Shown here: positions 47,226-58,583 of the stretch, piece after piece
Position numbering within the stretch: position 1 is the stretch's first letter
Layout of the letters: every line of letters starts with the position of its first letter
Assembly: GCF_949987535.1 (NCBI RefSeq)
Contig: NC_080078.1
Location: 48,014,207-48,078,206 of the forward strand
Reading direction: 5' to 3'
DNA: 64,000 nt
DNA from: Balaenoptera acutorostrata
Taxonomy: Eukaryota; Chordata; Mammalia; Artiodactyla; Balaenopteridae
The notes under the pieces: generated by a model
The model's database searches: none
Told to the model about the DNA's origin: nothing
Seen by the model: only the letters and a program-made list of their open reading frames with translations
Translations under genes and position numbers: made by a program

Positions 47226-49484
47226 TTTTAAGATATTCTTAACACACAGATTTGAAGAATCTAGGCCAAATATATCATCCTTTTTTTTTTAATGGAAACA
47301 TAAATAACACTGGGTTTAGATTGTGCCTAACTCTTCGATTAAGACATAAACCAAACAGTAGAATACAGGCTCTGACCCCTAGTTTTAAGAGTACAGTTCC
47401 TCTGATGAAAGAAGAAACGAAATTTAGGAAAAAAAATTTTTTTTCTTTTATCCTTCCTTCATTCCTGGTTTATTCCAGAAAGTATTAAGATGATTTAAGT
47501 TTCTGAGATCAAGATATCTGTCAATAGACAATTTTGAGGGCTTCATATGCTATGGTTTAACCTGATTTCTCCAAAGTGAGTATAACTTGGAAGAAAAGAA
47601 CAATTAATCAGAGCAAGAACGTTACCAGTTAGCAAAATTATAATTAGATAATTAGACATAACTGTCTAATTTTAATAGTCTTGCAACAGGAATTCCGAAC
47701 TTTAATGATCTTTTTCCCCCTCATCATCCTAGAAGTGAAACTGTTTATTGAAGGAACAGTACACAAATAGATAATTCATTTTTAATAAGGTTAAACTGCA
47801 GTGCAGTTACTGTAAATATGCTATTGAAATGATCAGACACTAACAGTCTTTTTAAAAATAATGTGTCCATACTCCCTTGGAAGGGGAAAGAAATAAACCC
47901 AGTATGCTAAACCACACAGACATTTTAGAAGGCATCTACTTACCAAAACAAGTGTGGCTTAGCAGTCAGAAGCAAGTTATTACAAGCCAAAGGCTTTACT
48001 TTTTGCCAAAGCATTGTTCTCCCGGGTGGTCTGAAAAAGACTGGTAATTCCCTAGAATTATCATGTCCTTGAACTACATACTAGTGAAGGAAAATTAAAA
48101 ATAACAACAAGAATAAGCCTCTCAAAGAGCCTTTTCATATCACTCGACATTGTTTTATGTCTTTCTGTTTAAGGTTTTCTTATCACAGCTAAGCCAGAAA
48201 GACATATGCTATTACCCTTGTGATAATGATTTAATTATATTATATTCTTGCCCAGCCACACAGGTGGCACTTTTCATGGACAAAGAAAACCCCTAGTAAA
48301 TAGACGACCAAACCCCCAGAGGCATGGAACCTGTTCTCACAATGTGTAACAGTGCTGGCTGGTGTCTCTCCCCTGCAGCCCTGCAGTGCCTCACTCTGCC
48401 AAACCCAAACAGAAACTACTGGTTTATTTCCAGCTGTTGCTCACGTTTTTCATCTGATTTTATTTACTTGTCTAAAGTGGCTGTAACAAGCACCAAATAA
48501 ACCACAGTTGCCCAGAGCAGAATATAAAACTAAAGGGCTTCAATTAATGAATAAGTAATGACACACTTAGAAATGGATGCTAACGTGAATCAGTGAATGA
48601 GGCACTGGAACTTACTAGATTATATTTTTAAATGATTTTGAATCAACGTATTTAAAATTATGTAAATGCTATGTTGTATATAAATTTTAAAATCCGTAAT
48701 GCTAATGCATTGGAAAATGTCAAATAAAGCACAGATGTAAGAAAATAACAATATGGCAAGACCAGTATGCATTCCCCCTACTGTGAGAATATATGGATCT
48801 GTGTTGTGTGTGAGTGTGTTGTATTACATTGATGTTACAACAGGTATTATATGTAGTGGTTTATAATGTGGTAGACGTTGATGTACATCTTAACTCTCAC
48901 CTATGATCTAAGAAACAAAGAAACCCAAGACAGCAGAGAGAAAATACTGCCTCCCCAAACAATATAGGCATAGCAATTTTTAAGATGAAAAGTCCAAAGT
49001 CATCTACCAAGAGTACTAGAATACAAACTGAGTACAACAGAACCCCCACCATAATGACATCTCTCACATCAGCCAGAACAGTCCCTGGGCTGAAGCCAAA
49101 TTCACTGGCTGGCATTTCCCCAGCAACAACCCTGAGCCACATATTTTAATCGTAATGCTAGTAAAGGGCCGCTGAATCTATTATAATAAAACATGAATAG
49201 CTTTTTCTCCATAAGTTATGGTTCAGCCAACATGCAGTGCCTATTTCAGCAGGGATATGTAAATAAACCAGCCAACCTGTATCATAGAGAAAGGGAAATG
49301 TGTAAATGACCTAGGACACTTCTGTTGGTGCCAGATGGAAATGAACAGCTGTTATATATGGTATCGCAAGTTCTCTCTTAAGCTTGGATGGGGAAACAGC
49401 CCAGCTCCTGCTTTGAAAGCAGGTTCAATCTCCACCCTTTCAAAGCTAGAATGGAGGTAATGAGATCACAAATCAGCTATATGA
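47226..49484. other. Unique intronic sequence
   Basis: No gene or repeat family was recognised. An 81-codon minus-strand frame at 48897-49142 lacks splice context and known motifs. Confidence 0.5.
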
Positions 49485-49850
49485 ATTTCTTGCCATCCCA
49501 ACTCTCTGGACTCAGTTTCTTCCTCTGAAGTATAAATGGGGTAGAGGTAGGAGACCTCTCAAGTCCCTCCAATATTCCATGACCTCCGTGATCCTACTAC
49601 ATCAGACGTGATGAGGGGAGGCATGAGCTAGCTCCTGCAGAAATGCCACAAGACACCCAGTAGAAGAACTAGATTAAAGAGAAACAGACTGGCTATGGGA
49701 GAGGTGGGTTCTACTTCAAGTCCTGCCCCTTACTTAGCTCTGTGACTCTGGGAACATCTCACAAACCCTCTGGGCTTTGATTTCCTCGTTAATAGAAGAA
49801 GGCAGGTGATCCTAAAGCTCCTTCAACACTGTTTCCAGGGAATGAGAATC
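49485..49850 (+). repeat. Two MIR-like fragments
   Basis: At 49485-49595 'tggactcagtttcttcctct' and 'ctcaagtccctccaatattc' fit a MIR/L2-type 3' segment. At 49680-49850 'cttacttagctctgtgactc', 'ctctgggctttgatttcctc' and 'gatcctaaagctccttcaac' repeat the same order, so two independent copies lie in tandem. Confidence 0.68.
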
Positions 49851-51324
49851 AGCCCCTGTGTATGAAACAACAGTGACAAATGGCTTCTCAGAAAATGAAA
49901 AGACATCATAGACCTTCAGGATTTAGGACAGCCTCTAAAATTTCATAGAAAGCCAATTAACTCATTATAGCGAAAATGCTAAACAGCAACAATTTTGAGT
50001 GAAAGCAGGTCGATAGAGTTTTATTGATTAATCACAGGAGCTTAACTTCTATTTGATTATGATGTTAATTTATCAACAATAATATGAGTTGCATTTACAT
50101 ACAACCCTGAAAGTTAACATATAGAAATGTTGCTTCATTAGGAAGAGGAAGAGGCAAAGAGAAGGATATTAAAATATGTGTGAAAAGATAAAAGCAGACT
50201 CAAGGCAAGAAGAAACTAAATCCCTACTCTCTTATCATTTAGTAATAATGTTACTGGAATCTGTAAAGAATGACATTTGAGAAGAGACAGGTAAATTTTA
50301 ATACCCAGAGCCATCCAAGTATCTTTGTTAAGTTATTCATCACTAAAGACATGCGTGTAAATAGATAACTGTTAACAACTGAACAACTGCAGAAGCAAAA
50401 CACAATCATCCACATATGCAAACACACACTCAAAACACACACATGCAGCATCCAATTATGACTTACACGTAAGTTTGTATTAGAGAGGGAATTAGTGCAT
50501 TTCTTACACCTTTATTCAACTGACAATGAGCTACACTCTTAAAGAATAAAGAGATGAAAGAGAGAGGCATCCTTTCTTCTAATCTAATTTTTTAAGGATG
50601 TAATAAATAGTTAACCATTCCCTGTCAGTCTGAAAAGAAAGAAACACTGAAGTAATCTATGGCCACCAGTTCTGGATATTGCTGAGTGCAGCTATAGTCA
50701 GAGAAAATATTCAACACAGTCTTATAATTAAAAAAAAAAAAAATCCACTGTGTATGAAAGAACTCCACCCATCCCAGTAATTGCTTTCTGTGAAATCTAC
50801 CCTTGGTCCAAATTAATGAGTTACAGGTGTGAATCTAATGCTTTCCATTTTGCCAAAGATGTTACTGTTGATTTTTTCTGAGACAGTTGGCCTCCAGAAG
50901 TATTATAGTTAATTTATCATAACATACTATCAATGTTCAGCGTTCACTAAAAGGGGAAACGAAACCCTTTCAGTAAAATAGAGAGCTCTTGCTAGATACC
51001 CATACAATTTTTCTTACCTACACATTTAAAATTCTGCCTTGATTATTCTTCAGAAGAACTGCCAGACCAAAATAAGTGTGAGAAATTTTGATTTTAAAGG
51101 GCAGAAATATTAGTGCAGGCAATGTCATTGCCCAGATTTGCCTGTCGAACAAGCTTGTGCTGTTTAACTACAAAACAAGTTTTCAAAAACTGATTTTTTT
51201 TTTAAACAAGAGAAAAGGTGAAAAATCAGAGTAGCAGATATGGCAGCCATGAAGGTGGTTTTCAAAAATATAGCTCCTTGGGTTTTTTTTTTACATATCT
51301 AAATGTCTTCTGGAATTAATAACT
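49851..51324. other. Unique intronic sequence
   Basis: Nothing recognised. An imperfect AC-rich run occurs near 50420-50445. Confidence 0.5.
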
Positions 51325-51965
51325 AGCATCATTTATTATGTGCCAGACACACGGCTAAGAGCCTTTCACATATCTTATTTTGAGTTCTCTCAGAAGTAGA
51401 CGCTGAGACAAGGATTTAAGTGCAAGTAATTTATTTGAAAGAAGATCCCAGGAAAACCAGTAAGTGAAGGAAAAATGAAACAGAAGGAAGAGGAAGGAGG
51501 TACTACCAAGCAATTAACTTCTATGGGCCACAGAGCTCAATCCTGCCAGGGAACTCTAGAAAAGTGTAGAACACACCTCAGAGATAGTCCAAATGAGAGG
51601 CTGTTTCTGGACGCATCACTTCTGGAGACTTCCAGTTTGCCTTGTGAATGAGCCAACCATGCTGCTGCAGCCAGAAAGCAGGCAAGGAGCAAGAAGTGTT
51701 CTCAGTCCGTCTGGGGTGTATAAACGAGGGCCCAGGGTATACGTGCAGGACCCTAGTAGTCTACAGCACACGATATCATTTCAACTTCACGGTGACCCCC
51801 ACTTTACATATGTGTAAAGACTCCCACTTTACATATGTGGAAGCTGAGGCTCAGAGAAGTTAAGCAGCTTAACCAAGGGTACACAGAGCTGATAAATGAC
51901 GGGGTAGAGACGAGAAATCCAGGACTGTTTGACTCTAAACCTTAGTCCTGACCATAATGCTATAG
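51325..51965 (+). repeat. MIR split by an unidentified 380-bp element
   Basis: The left MIR part is 51325-51391 ('tttattatgtgccagacaca', 'ctaagagcctttcacatatc'). The right part is 51770-51965 ('gctgaggctcagagaagtta', 'tgacggggtagagac'). Between them, 51392-51769 holds non-MIR sequence whose family I do not recognise. A local duplication of 'cccactttacatatgtg' (51798 and 51823, period 25) lies in the right part. Confidence 0.65.
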
Positions 51966-51990
51966 TGTAATAGGGACAAAGATGAAATAG

Positions 51991-52334
51991 GGGACTTCCC
52001 TGGTGGTGCAGTGGTTAGGAATCCACCTGCCAATGCAGGGGACACAGGTTCGAGCCCAGGTCCGGGAAGATCCCACATGCCATGGAGCAACTAAGCCCAT
52101 GCGCCACAACTACTGAGCCTGTGCTCTAGAGCCCATGAGCCACAACTACTGAGCCCGTGTGCTGCAACTACTGAAGCCCGTGAACCACAACTACCGAGGC
52201 CTGTGCACCTACAGCCTGCACTCAGCAACAAGAGAAGCCACCGCAATGAGAAGCCCGCATGCCGCAAGGAATACCCAACGCAGCCAAAACTAAAATAAAT
52301 AAAATAAATTTATTAAAAAAAAAAGAAAAGAAAA
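51991..52334 (+). mobile_element. Cetacean tRNA-derived SINE (CHR type), long variant
   Basis: The head is 'acttccctggtggtgcagtg', followed by repeated 'cacaactactgagcc' units as in the copy at 14046, and an AAAATAAA / AAAAG tail. The target-site duplication is short, about 'gaaataggg' on each side, and blurred by the A-rich tail. Confidence 0.9.
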
Positions 52335-52343
52335 GAAATAGGG

Positions 52344-55300
52344 TCCATTGTAACATGTCAGGAAGCCCCAAGTATGAGAGAGACAGAGCATTGCTAAAGG
52401 CCTAATTCCTTCCCAGTGTCAAAATAAGTAGGTACTGGAACTGAGGGGAAGGATTGGAAGGCTGAACGCAACCACCGTGAGGACCCTGCCAAGGACAAGC
52501 AAACAGACGAGAACTATCACCCTTAGTTCTACATTTAGATAATCGTGTACACATTTTTGCCATAAGGTCTCCAGCTTTGGAGTTCCTTCAGTTTGGTGTT
52601 CTGAGTGAGCCCAGGTCCATATTATATGTCACATAAGACTCATCTGTTTGCAGAAGTGTCAAACGTTCTTGAGTTACCTGTAGGAAAAACTGGTAGTAGG
52701 GGTCCTTGTGGTTGTGTTTTTAACTTTCAAAGTTTTTTGTTATTGTTTTAAGTTACTGTTTTGTTGTCAAATTCAGTGGTCAAATAATATGACACAGTTG
52801 TACCCAATATTAAAAAGGGGAAGAAATTAGAAAAGAAAAAACTGGAATTTTAGCAGAATAAGGGATTGTGTTTGAATGACAGGAAATCAATAACAATGTC
52901 TGTGCTAGCTACAAATGTTACAGTTAGCTCATAGTTTGAGAGAAGAAATATGATGTTGGTGTTATATGAGATAAAATATTATATTATTGCAAAGTTATTT
53001 TTCACTGAAATTTTTGAAGATGTAAAATTAATATTATTAAAGTTAATATTATTACCTACAGGTTAATCATACTTTAGGTTAGGAGAGAAACTTCTGAATA
53101 AAGATCCCTTACAGTCAACTGTCTAAACTTTTATGTAAAATAATGAAAATAAGCCAATGGCAGGAAAATAAAATGTGAGACAATCATGTTTCCAAAATAT
53201 TGATGGGATAACCCACCCTGATTGCATATCTCTGTGTGCCTGACTTGGTATCTGTCTAGTGACCAGATAGTTTTTAGGACTTTTCAACTTGCTGCTGTTT
53301 ATCATATGACCAGGCCCCTATCAGAACCTCTATTGGGATTTTTCATAATAGGAATGTATTTATGAATTCATAAGTATCTGTGTATAAACAAGAAACAGAA
53401 CCTGCTAACTAGCTGAGCCACAGCCTCAGCCTGAGTTCCCCAGAAAGTATCAACAGCATCAACACAGAAATCCAGGGTGGGGATGGCACTTGGTGAGGTA
53501 CTGTGGGTTGGACACGCATTAGGCTAGTTGGAGCTGTGAACTGGTCACCGCAGCTGTGGCTAGAATCAGAGACAAGCGAGGCCGGAGGATCTGAAGAGGC
53601 ACACATCCTGATGCAGGAATTAGGCCCATGGCGATGTGGTCATCTTACCCCTGAGCTTCCTGACATATATTATGTATGCTACCTTCATTCCTTGAATTTG
53701 TTACGGTGTAGCCACATGGCTCAGGACTGAGGTTTGTAATCAAACAATTCAGGGTTTCCAGTCTCTGCCCTGCTCTGCTGTGTCCTCTCCCCGCCCCCCC
53801 ACACACACCCGTATCACCCCTATCACTTATTAATTCTGTACACCCTTGGATAAGTTATTTCAGCTTTGATCACCAAGGATGTGGAAAACATGGTCCAGTC
53901 AAAGCCAGGATAGGCAGCCCTGTCCTGTCCTCCTCTGGCCTTCTCCTCTCTTGCTCTGGTCCTTTTTTATGTGTATTAAAATTAGGGTCCAGTTATTGCT
54001 AGTTCTGTGGAGATTCCACTTTCCTCTTTCTAAGACCTTATAGGCTAGTCCTCTTGGCATGGGGAACTCTTTTCCTAGGTCTTTTCTCTTAGACATTTCA
54101 TCACATCTTCCTACAGCAATACTGTCCTTCAGACCATACTTGGTCCCTGTCTTGGAGATTAATAGTGCACACTAGTATAGTAAGCGATACTGCAGGAAGG
54201 ACATCTATTTAATGACATTTATTTCAGTATTTCTCAAACTTACCTGATCACAGAACCCTAAGTTGGACATAACCCCTCTTGGCATCCTACAAGCCTATGT
54301 TCTGCTGAGTGGCCGCGGGAACTCTTACCTCTTTTGTTCTCTACTGCTTCTGTTCCACTGCTCTTGTTCCCACACTTTATAATTTTCAGCTCTCAGTCTG
54401 GCAATAGTGCTTGTACCTTACCTACCTCTGCGGTTTTGTCTCTGAACGCTTTTCATAGACCAAATTACATGAACTCACTTTTCATTCCAGTGTTTCACTC
54501 ATAACTGCTTCTGGCGACTATACTAAAGGTTGCACTACAGTGTGTGGTGTGAAGGTATATTAATAACTAACTTTTTGCATATTGGAATGGACTTATATCT
54601 GTCCCTCAAAAAATCTCATCATTTGGTGGAGAAGCAGTATAAAAGGATAAAAGGAACGAATCTCCATTGGGATTACGTGGCCACAGAACAGTTAGCTGTC
54701 TGTTGTCAGTCTACCCAGACAACTGAAAGACAAGAAAGAGTTAATTCCATTTGATTTTTCAATCCACAAGAAAATCAAATAATTACTAACTTTTAGCAAT
54801 GGAACTCTAACCCTCTCATGGCTAAGAACCCCTAATAACTCTGCCATAAATTCTGTTCTCCATCATCATTTTTTTAAAAGCCCAAAGCTTAAAAGAGGGA
54901 CAGGGGTGAGGAGAGAATTACTGACATTGTTTTTCCAGTCTAGAGTAAGGAAATAGATCAAAATAGTGGGATATCAACAATTTGACCTGAAGGAAACAGG
55001 AAGTCAGTAATGATAACCAACTGTTTCACAGCTAAAAGTCAGATCAGGACATGTTTACATGGAAAGATGTTTAGGCTTTTCTACACTTCAGACTTCTCAG
55101 TAAGTTGCAGACATTCTTTTCCAAGTAGGAAGACTTGCCCATCAAAATACAGCAGTAACCAGCATGAGAAGACACAGATTTTTGTATATCTCAGCTGTTA
55201 AAGCACCTGGAACAAATCTACTGGATTAATAACGGGCTGTATTAAGTCTAGGCACTCTAAGGAGGTGACAAAATGTCTCCTTCTACTGCCTACCGCCTTC

Positions 55301-56521
55301 TGAACGTATGGATTTGACTTTTCTGAGAAGAAAGTTATTAGCTTAACTCCAGGCTTCAATGCACAGAAGCACTGCAAAAACAAGTGGTTATCAGTCTATG
55401 CATGCCCTACTTGGATTCAGAGGCAAGAACTGAGGATATCCATCCTGTAAGCCCAGCCCCACCCAGCCTGTGACTCAGTGAGAACCAAGCCTGGGTGTGT
55501 ATTAGATGTGGAGTTCTAACAAAAAGAGGGTTACTGGCATTAGCTTCTGTACCCTGAGTCTGACATCCACTGTACCCAGGGCAAACCTTGGGGGGGTCTG
55601 TGTACTTAGAGAGCTACAGCTGGATGTTAGCCTCCAATGTATGTGCCCAGTCTCCCATGACCAAGCTCCAACTCTAGTTCTTTGTTAGCAGCCCATATCC
55701 TTGAATGAACTGCAGTCCTGCTAAGATCTTAAATGCCCTTCCCAGTCTATTTAGGGGCTAGATCTTTCGTACTCCTCGCACCATGGCTGTGGTCAAGGCT
55801 CAATCCTGAAGAACCTTGCTATAAGCAATGAAGATACTCTCCCCTCAAAACTTACATTGTTACTATCTAGATATCCCTGCCCATGAGAATAAACCTAGTA
55901 GATATCAGGTCTGATGGAGAGATGAGGAAATGGACAGTGCCTTCTTCGGGACCAGTTCCACTAGCCCTACCCTCAGTAATCTCTAAGACTATTTCCTCCT
56001 ACCAGATGGCCCATGCTTCATGGCCATGTTGACTGAGCCCACGACAGGAAAATGATGGACTGGATATTGGAACACAAACTGCTATTCCTTTTCTTTTTAT
56101 CCATGTCCTAAGATGTAAGCATTTCTTTAACAAAAATGGGCAGGGAGGTGGGAGCCTTAGTATAGAGGGGCTTAAATGTGAAGTGGGGGAGTTTGGACAT
56201 CTGGAATTCATAAACACCCACAGGCTTCTGCTTCTGCTGTCTACTCCTGAGAAAACACATTAATTTCAGTGGTAGCATCATGGACCTATTGCAAATAGTA
56301 CTGTGAGGAGAAACTGTGGACTTTCATCTTTTTCTTTCTCTATTTTCCAGATGAGAGGCAACAGCTTAAATCCCTAGGAATAGTAGATTAATTGGCATAG
56401 GTGATGCTTATCTTATTTAATAGAGACATTCTTGGTTGAATATATAATGGTACAAACTACAGAATACTATACAGCTATTAAAAAGATAAATTGGAAAATT
56501 ATCAGGACCCAAATGAATATT
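52344..56521. other. Unique intronic sequence
   Basis: More than 4 kb with no recognised repeat or gene. Small frames at 53123, 53503, 54530 and 55010 have no splice context. A C-rich stretch lies near 53788-53812. Confidence 0.45.
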
Positions 56522-56532
56522 CATCATATACT

Positions 56533-56836
56533 TTTTTTTTTTTTAAAGATTTATTGATTGATTGATTGATTGATTGCTATGTTGGGTCTTCGTTTCTGTG
56601 CTAGGGCTTTCTCTAGTTGCGGCAAGCGGGGGCCACTCTTCATCGCGGTGTGCGGGCCTCTCACTATCATGGCCTCTCTTGTTGCAGAACACAGGCTCCA
56701 GACGCGCAAGCTCAGTAGTTGTGGCTCATGGGCCTAGTTGTTCCATGGCATGTGGGATCTTCCCAGACCAGGGCTTGAACCCGTGTCCTCTGCATTAGCA
56801 GGCAGATTCTCAACCACTGCGCCACCAGGGAAGCCC
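56533..56836 (-). mobile_element. Cetacean tRNA-derived SINE (CHR type), minus strand
   Basis: The head is at the right ('gccaccagggaagcccc'). The tail at the left is a T-run then (GATT)n rather than the usual (ATTT)n. TSD catcatatact at 56522-56532 and 56837-56847. A plus-strand frame at 56574-56798 is a by-product of the SINE. Confidence 0.95.
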
Positions 56837-56847
56837 CATCATATACT

Positions 56848-58269
56848 CTTAAGTAAATTAACTACATTGAAGAGTAATAATACATATTACCTGACTCTGT
56901 TTTTATAAAAACAAAACAAATATCCTCTGTGTGGGTGAGATTTACATACATTTAAATGAGCAAAAAGAGAGAAGTAGGAAGATCCATATTAGACTGCTAG
57001 CTTCTGTTACCAAAATATTTTGATACTTCTTATTTTAATTTCATTTTTACCTTGAGTGTGGTTTAATTTGCAGAATTTTTTTTTAATTTAATAGATTTTG
57101 GAAAAAATATATTGAAAGTAAACCAGATTTTATGTGTCATATGGGTACTTTGAGTTAGAAAATTCTATAAGAACCATTTTGTAAATTTTACAAATGACCT
57201 AATTTGATTAAAATATTGATATTTGCATTTATGTAGAGTAGGGAACTACTCTACTGTACAATCAGTCATTCTACATACAGAAATCATTCTGATCTTTAGG
57301 TTTCCTTTTTTCCAATGAAAATCTTACCGCAGAGACTTTGAGCTCTAACCCTGACTGGTACTATTATTCTACCCATGTTTAATGCCGCATAAATATTGGC
57401 TATTATTACTCTAAGCAGTCACTACTCATTAGCATGTATTAATAAGCACTATGTATTGGGCACTACTGAGGCAAAGGTAAATAAACCTTGGGCACTGCCT
57501 CTAGAAATTCTTAGTCTAGTGAAAAACCATTTTTATCCTACCAGGCTGATATGCAATGGCAGTTCTTTGGGGAAAGAGGTGGACCTGGTTTTCCTGACTC
57601 AGTGAGGAAGATAAGATATTGCCTCCTGAGAGAACAGTAACAGGGAGGTAGTCCTGAAAACAGCAAATCCCAAGACACAGGGGAAGAAATTTAACAGGGA
57701 CGCTGGTGGCTGAATTATGATCATCATCCTCAGGGATGATGTCCCCTCAGATCTGGAGGAATGTGTCATCTGCCATGACAATTACTTCACTTTTGCAATG
57801 CCTTGAAATATTTTCACATATTTTATAAATGGTACTTGCTTAGTTACTATTTTTTTTTTGTTTAGGAAATAACACACTGGCCCATGTATCATCACACCAC
57901 CCTCAAGGTTACTGAGAAACTTGTACATGTGGGTCCATAAACATTATTACTAAAGTTCACTGAGATTTCTTACCTCCCCTCAAATAGGAAGGGAAAGCAT
58001 CAGCTGCCAAAACAAAAATTCAAATAGTTAAACAAATTTGGTCACTTCATCTAAATCCTTAAATTCTCAGCTCCAGAAACCCTGGGGATGGTGTGGTATG
58101 TCCTTTTTACACAAATAGATCTTTCAGAGAACTGAGGAAAGACCAAATTAATCCTCCTAAATTAGTAGCTGCTGATCTTCAAGTGTAGTAGTCTCTCAAA
58201 TCTGTTTTAAAGGGAAAATGCTGATTGCTTTATTAAGATCACACATGGATTATGCCAGCACGCTAAAAA
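56848..58269. other. Intronic sequence with a possible old repeat at 57400-57515
   Basis: 'actatgtattgggcactact' and 'aaattcttagtctagtg' hint at a degraded old repeat. Nothing else was recognised. Confidence 0.4.
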
Positions 58270-58282
58270 CTCGAATAAAAGG

Positions 58283-58570
58283 GGCTTCCTTGGTGGCGCA
58301 GTGGTTGAGAATCTGCCTGCCAATGCAGGGCACACGGGTTCGAGCCCTGGTCTGGGAAGATCCCACATGCCGCAGAGCAACTAGGCCCGTGAGCCACAAC
58401 TACTGAGCCTGCGCGTCTGGAGACTGTGCTCCGCAACAAGAGGGGCCACGATAGTGAGAGGCCCACGCTGCGCGATCAAGAGTGGCCCCCGCTTGCCGCA
58501 ACTAGAGAAAGCCCTCACACAGAAACTAAGACACAACACAGCCAAAAATAAGTAAAAAAAAAAAAAAAAC
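58283..58570 (+). mobile_element. Cetacean tRNA-derived SINE (CHR type)
   Basis: The head is 'cttccttggtggcgcagtgg', with B-box-like 'gggttcgagccctgg' and a pure A tail of about 16. Perfect 13-bp TSD, ctcgaataaaagg, at 58270-58282 and 58571-58583. The clean tail and TSD suggest a fairly young copy. Confidence 0.96.
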
Positions 58571-58583
58571 CTCGAATAAAAGG

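Noticed and set aside
54220..54310. Possible MER-type transposon ('tatttctcaaacttacctga')
   Set aside because: Only a short stretch resembles a transposon end. No matching opposite end or target duplication was found.
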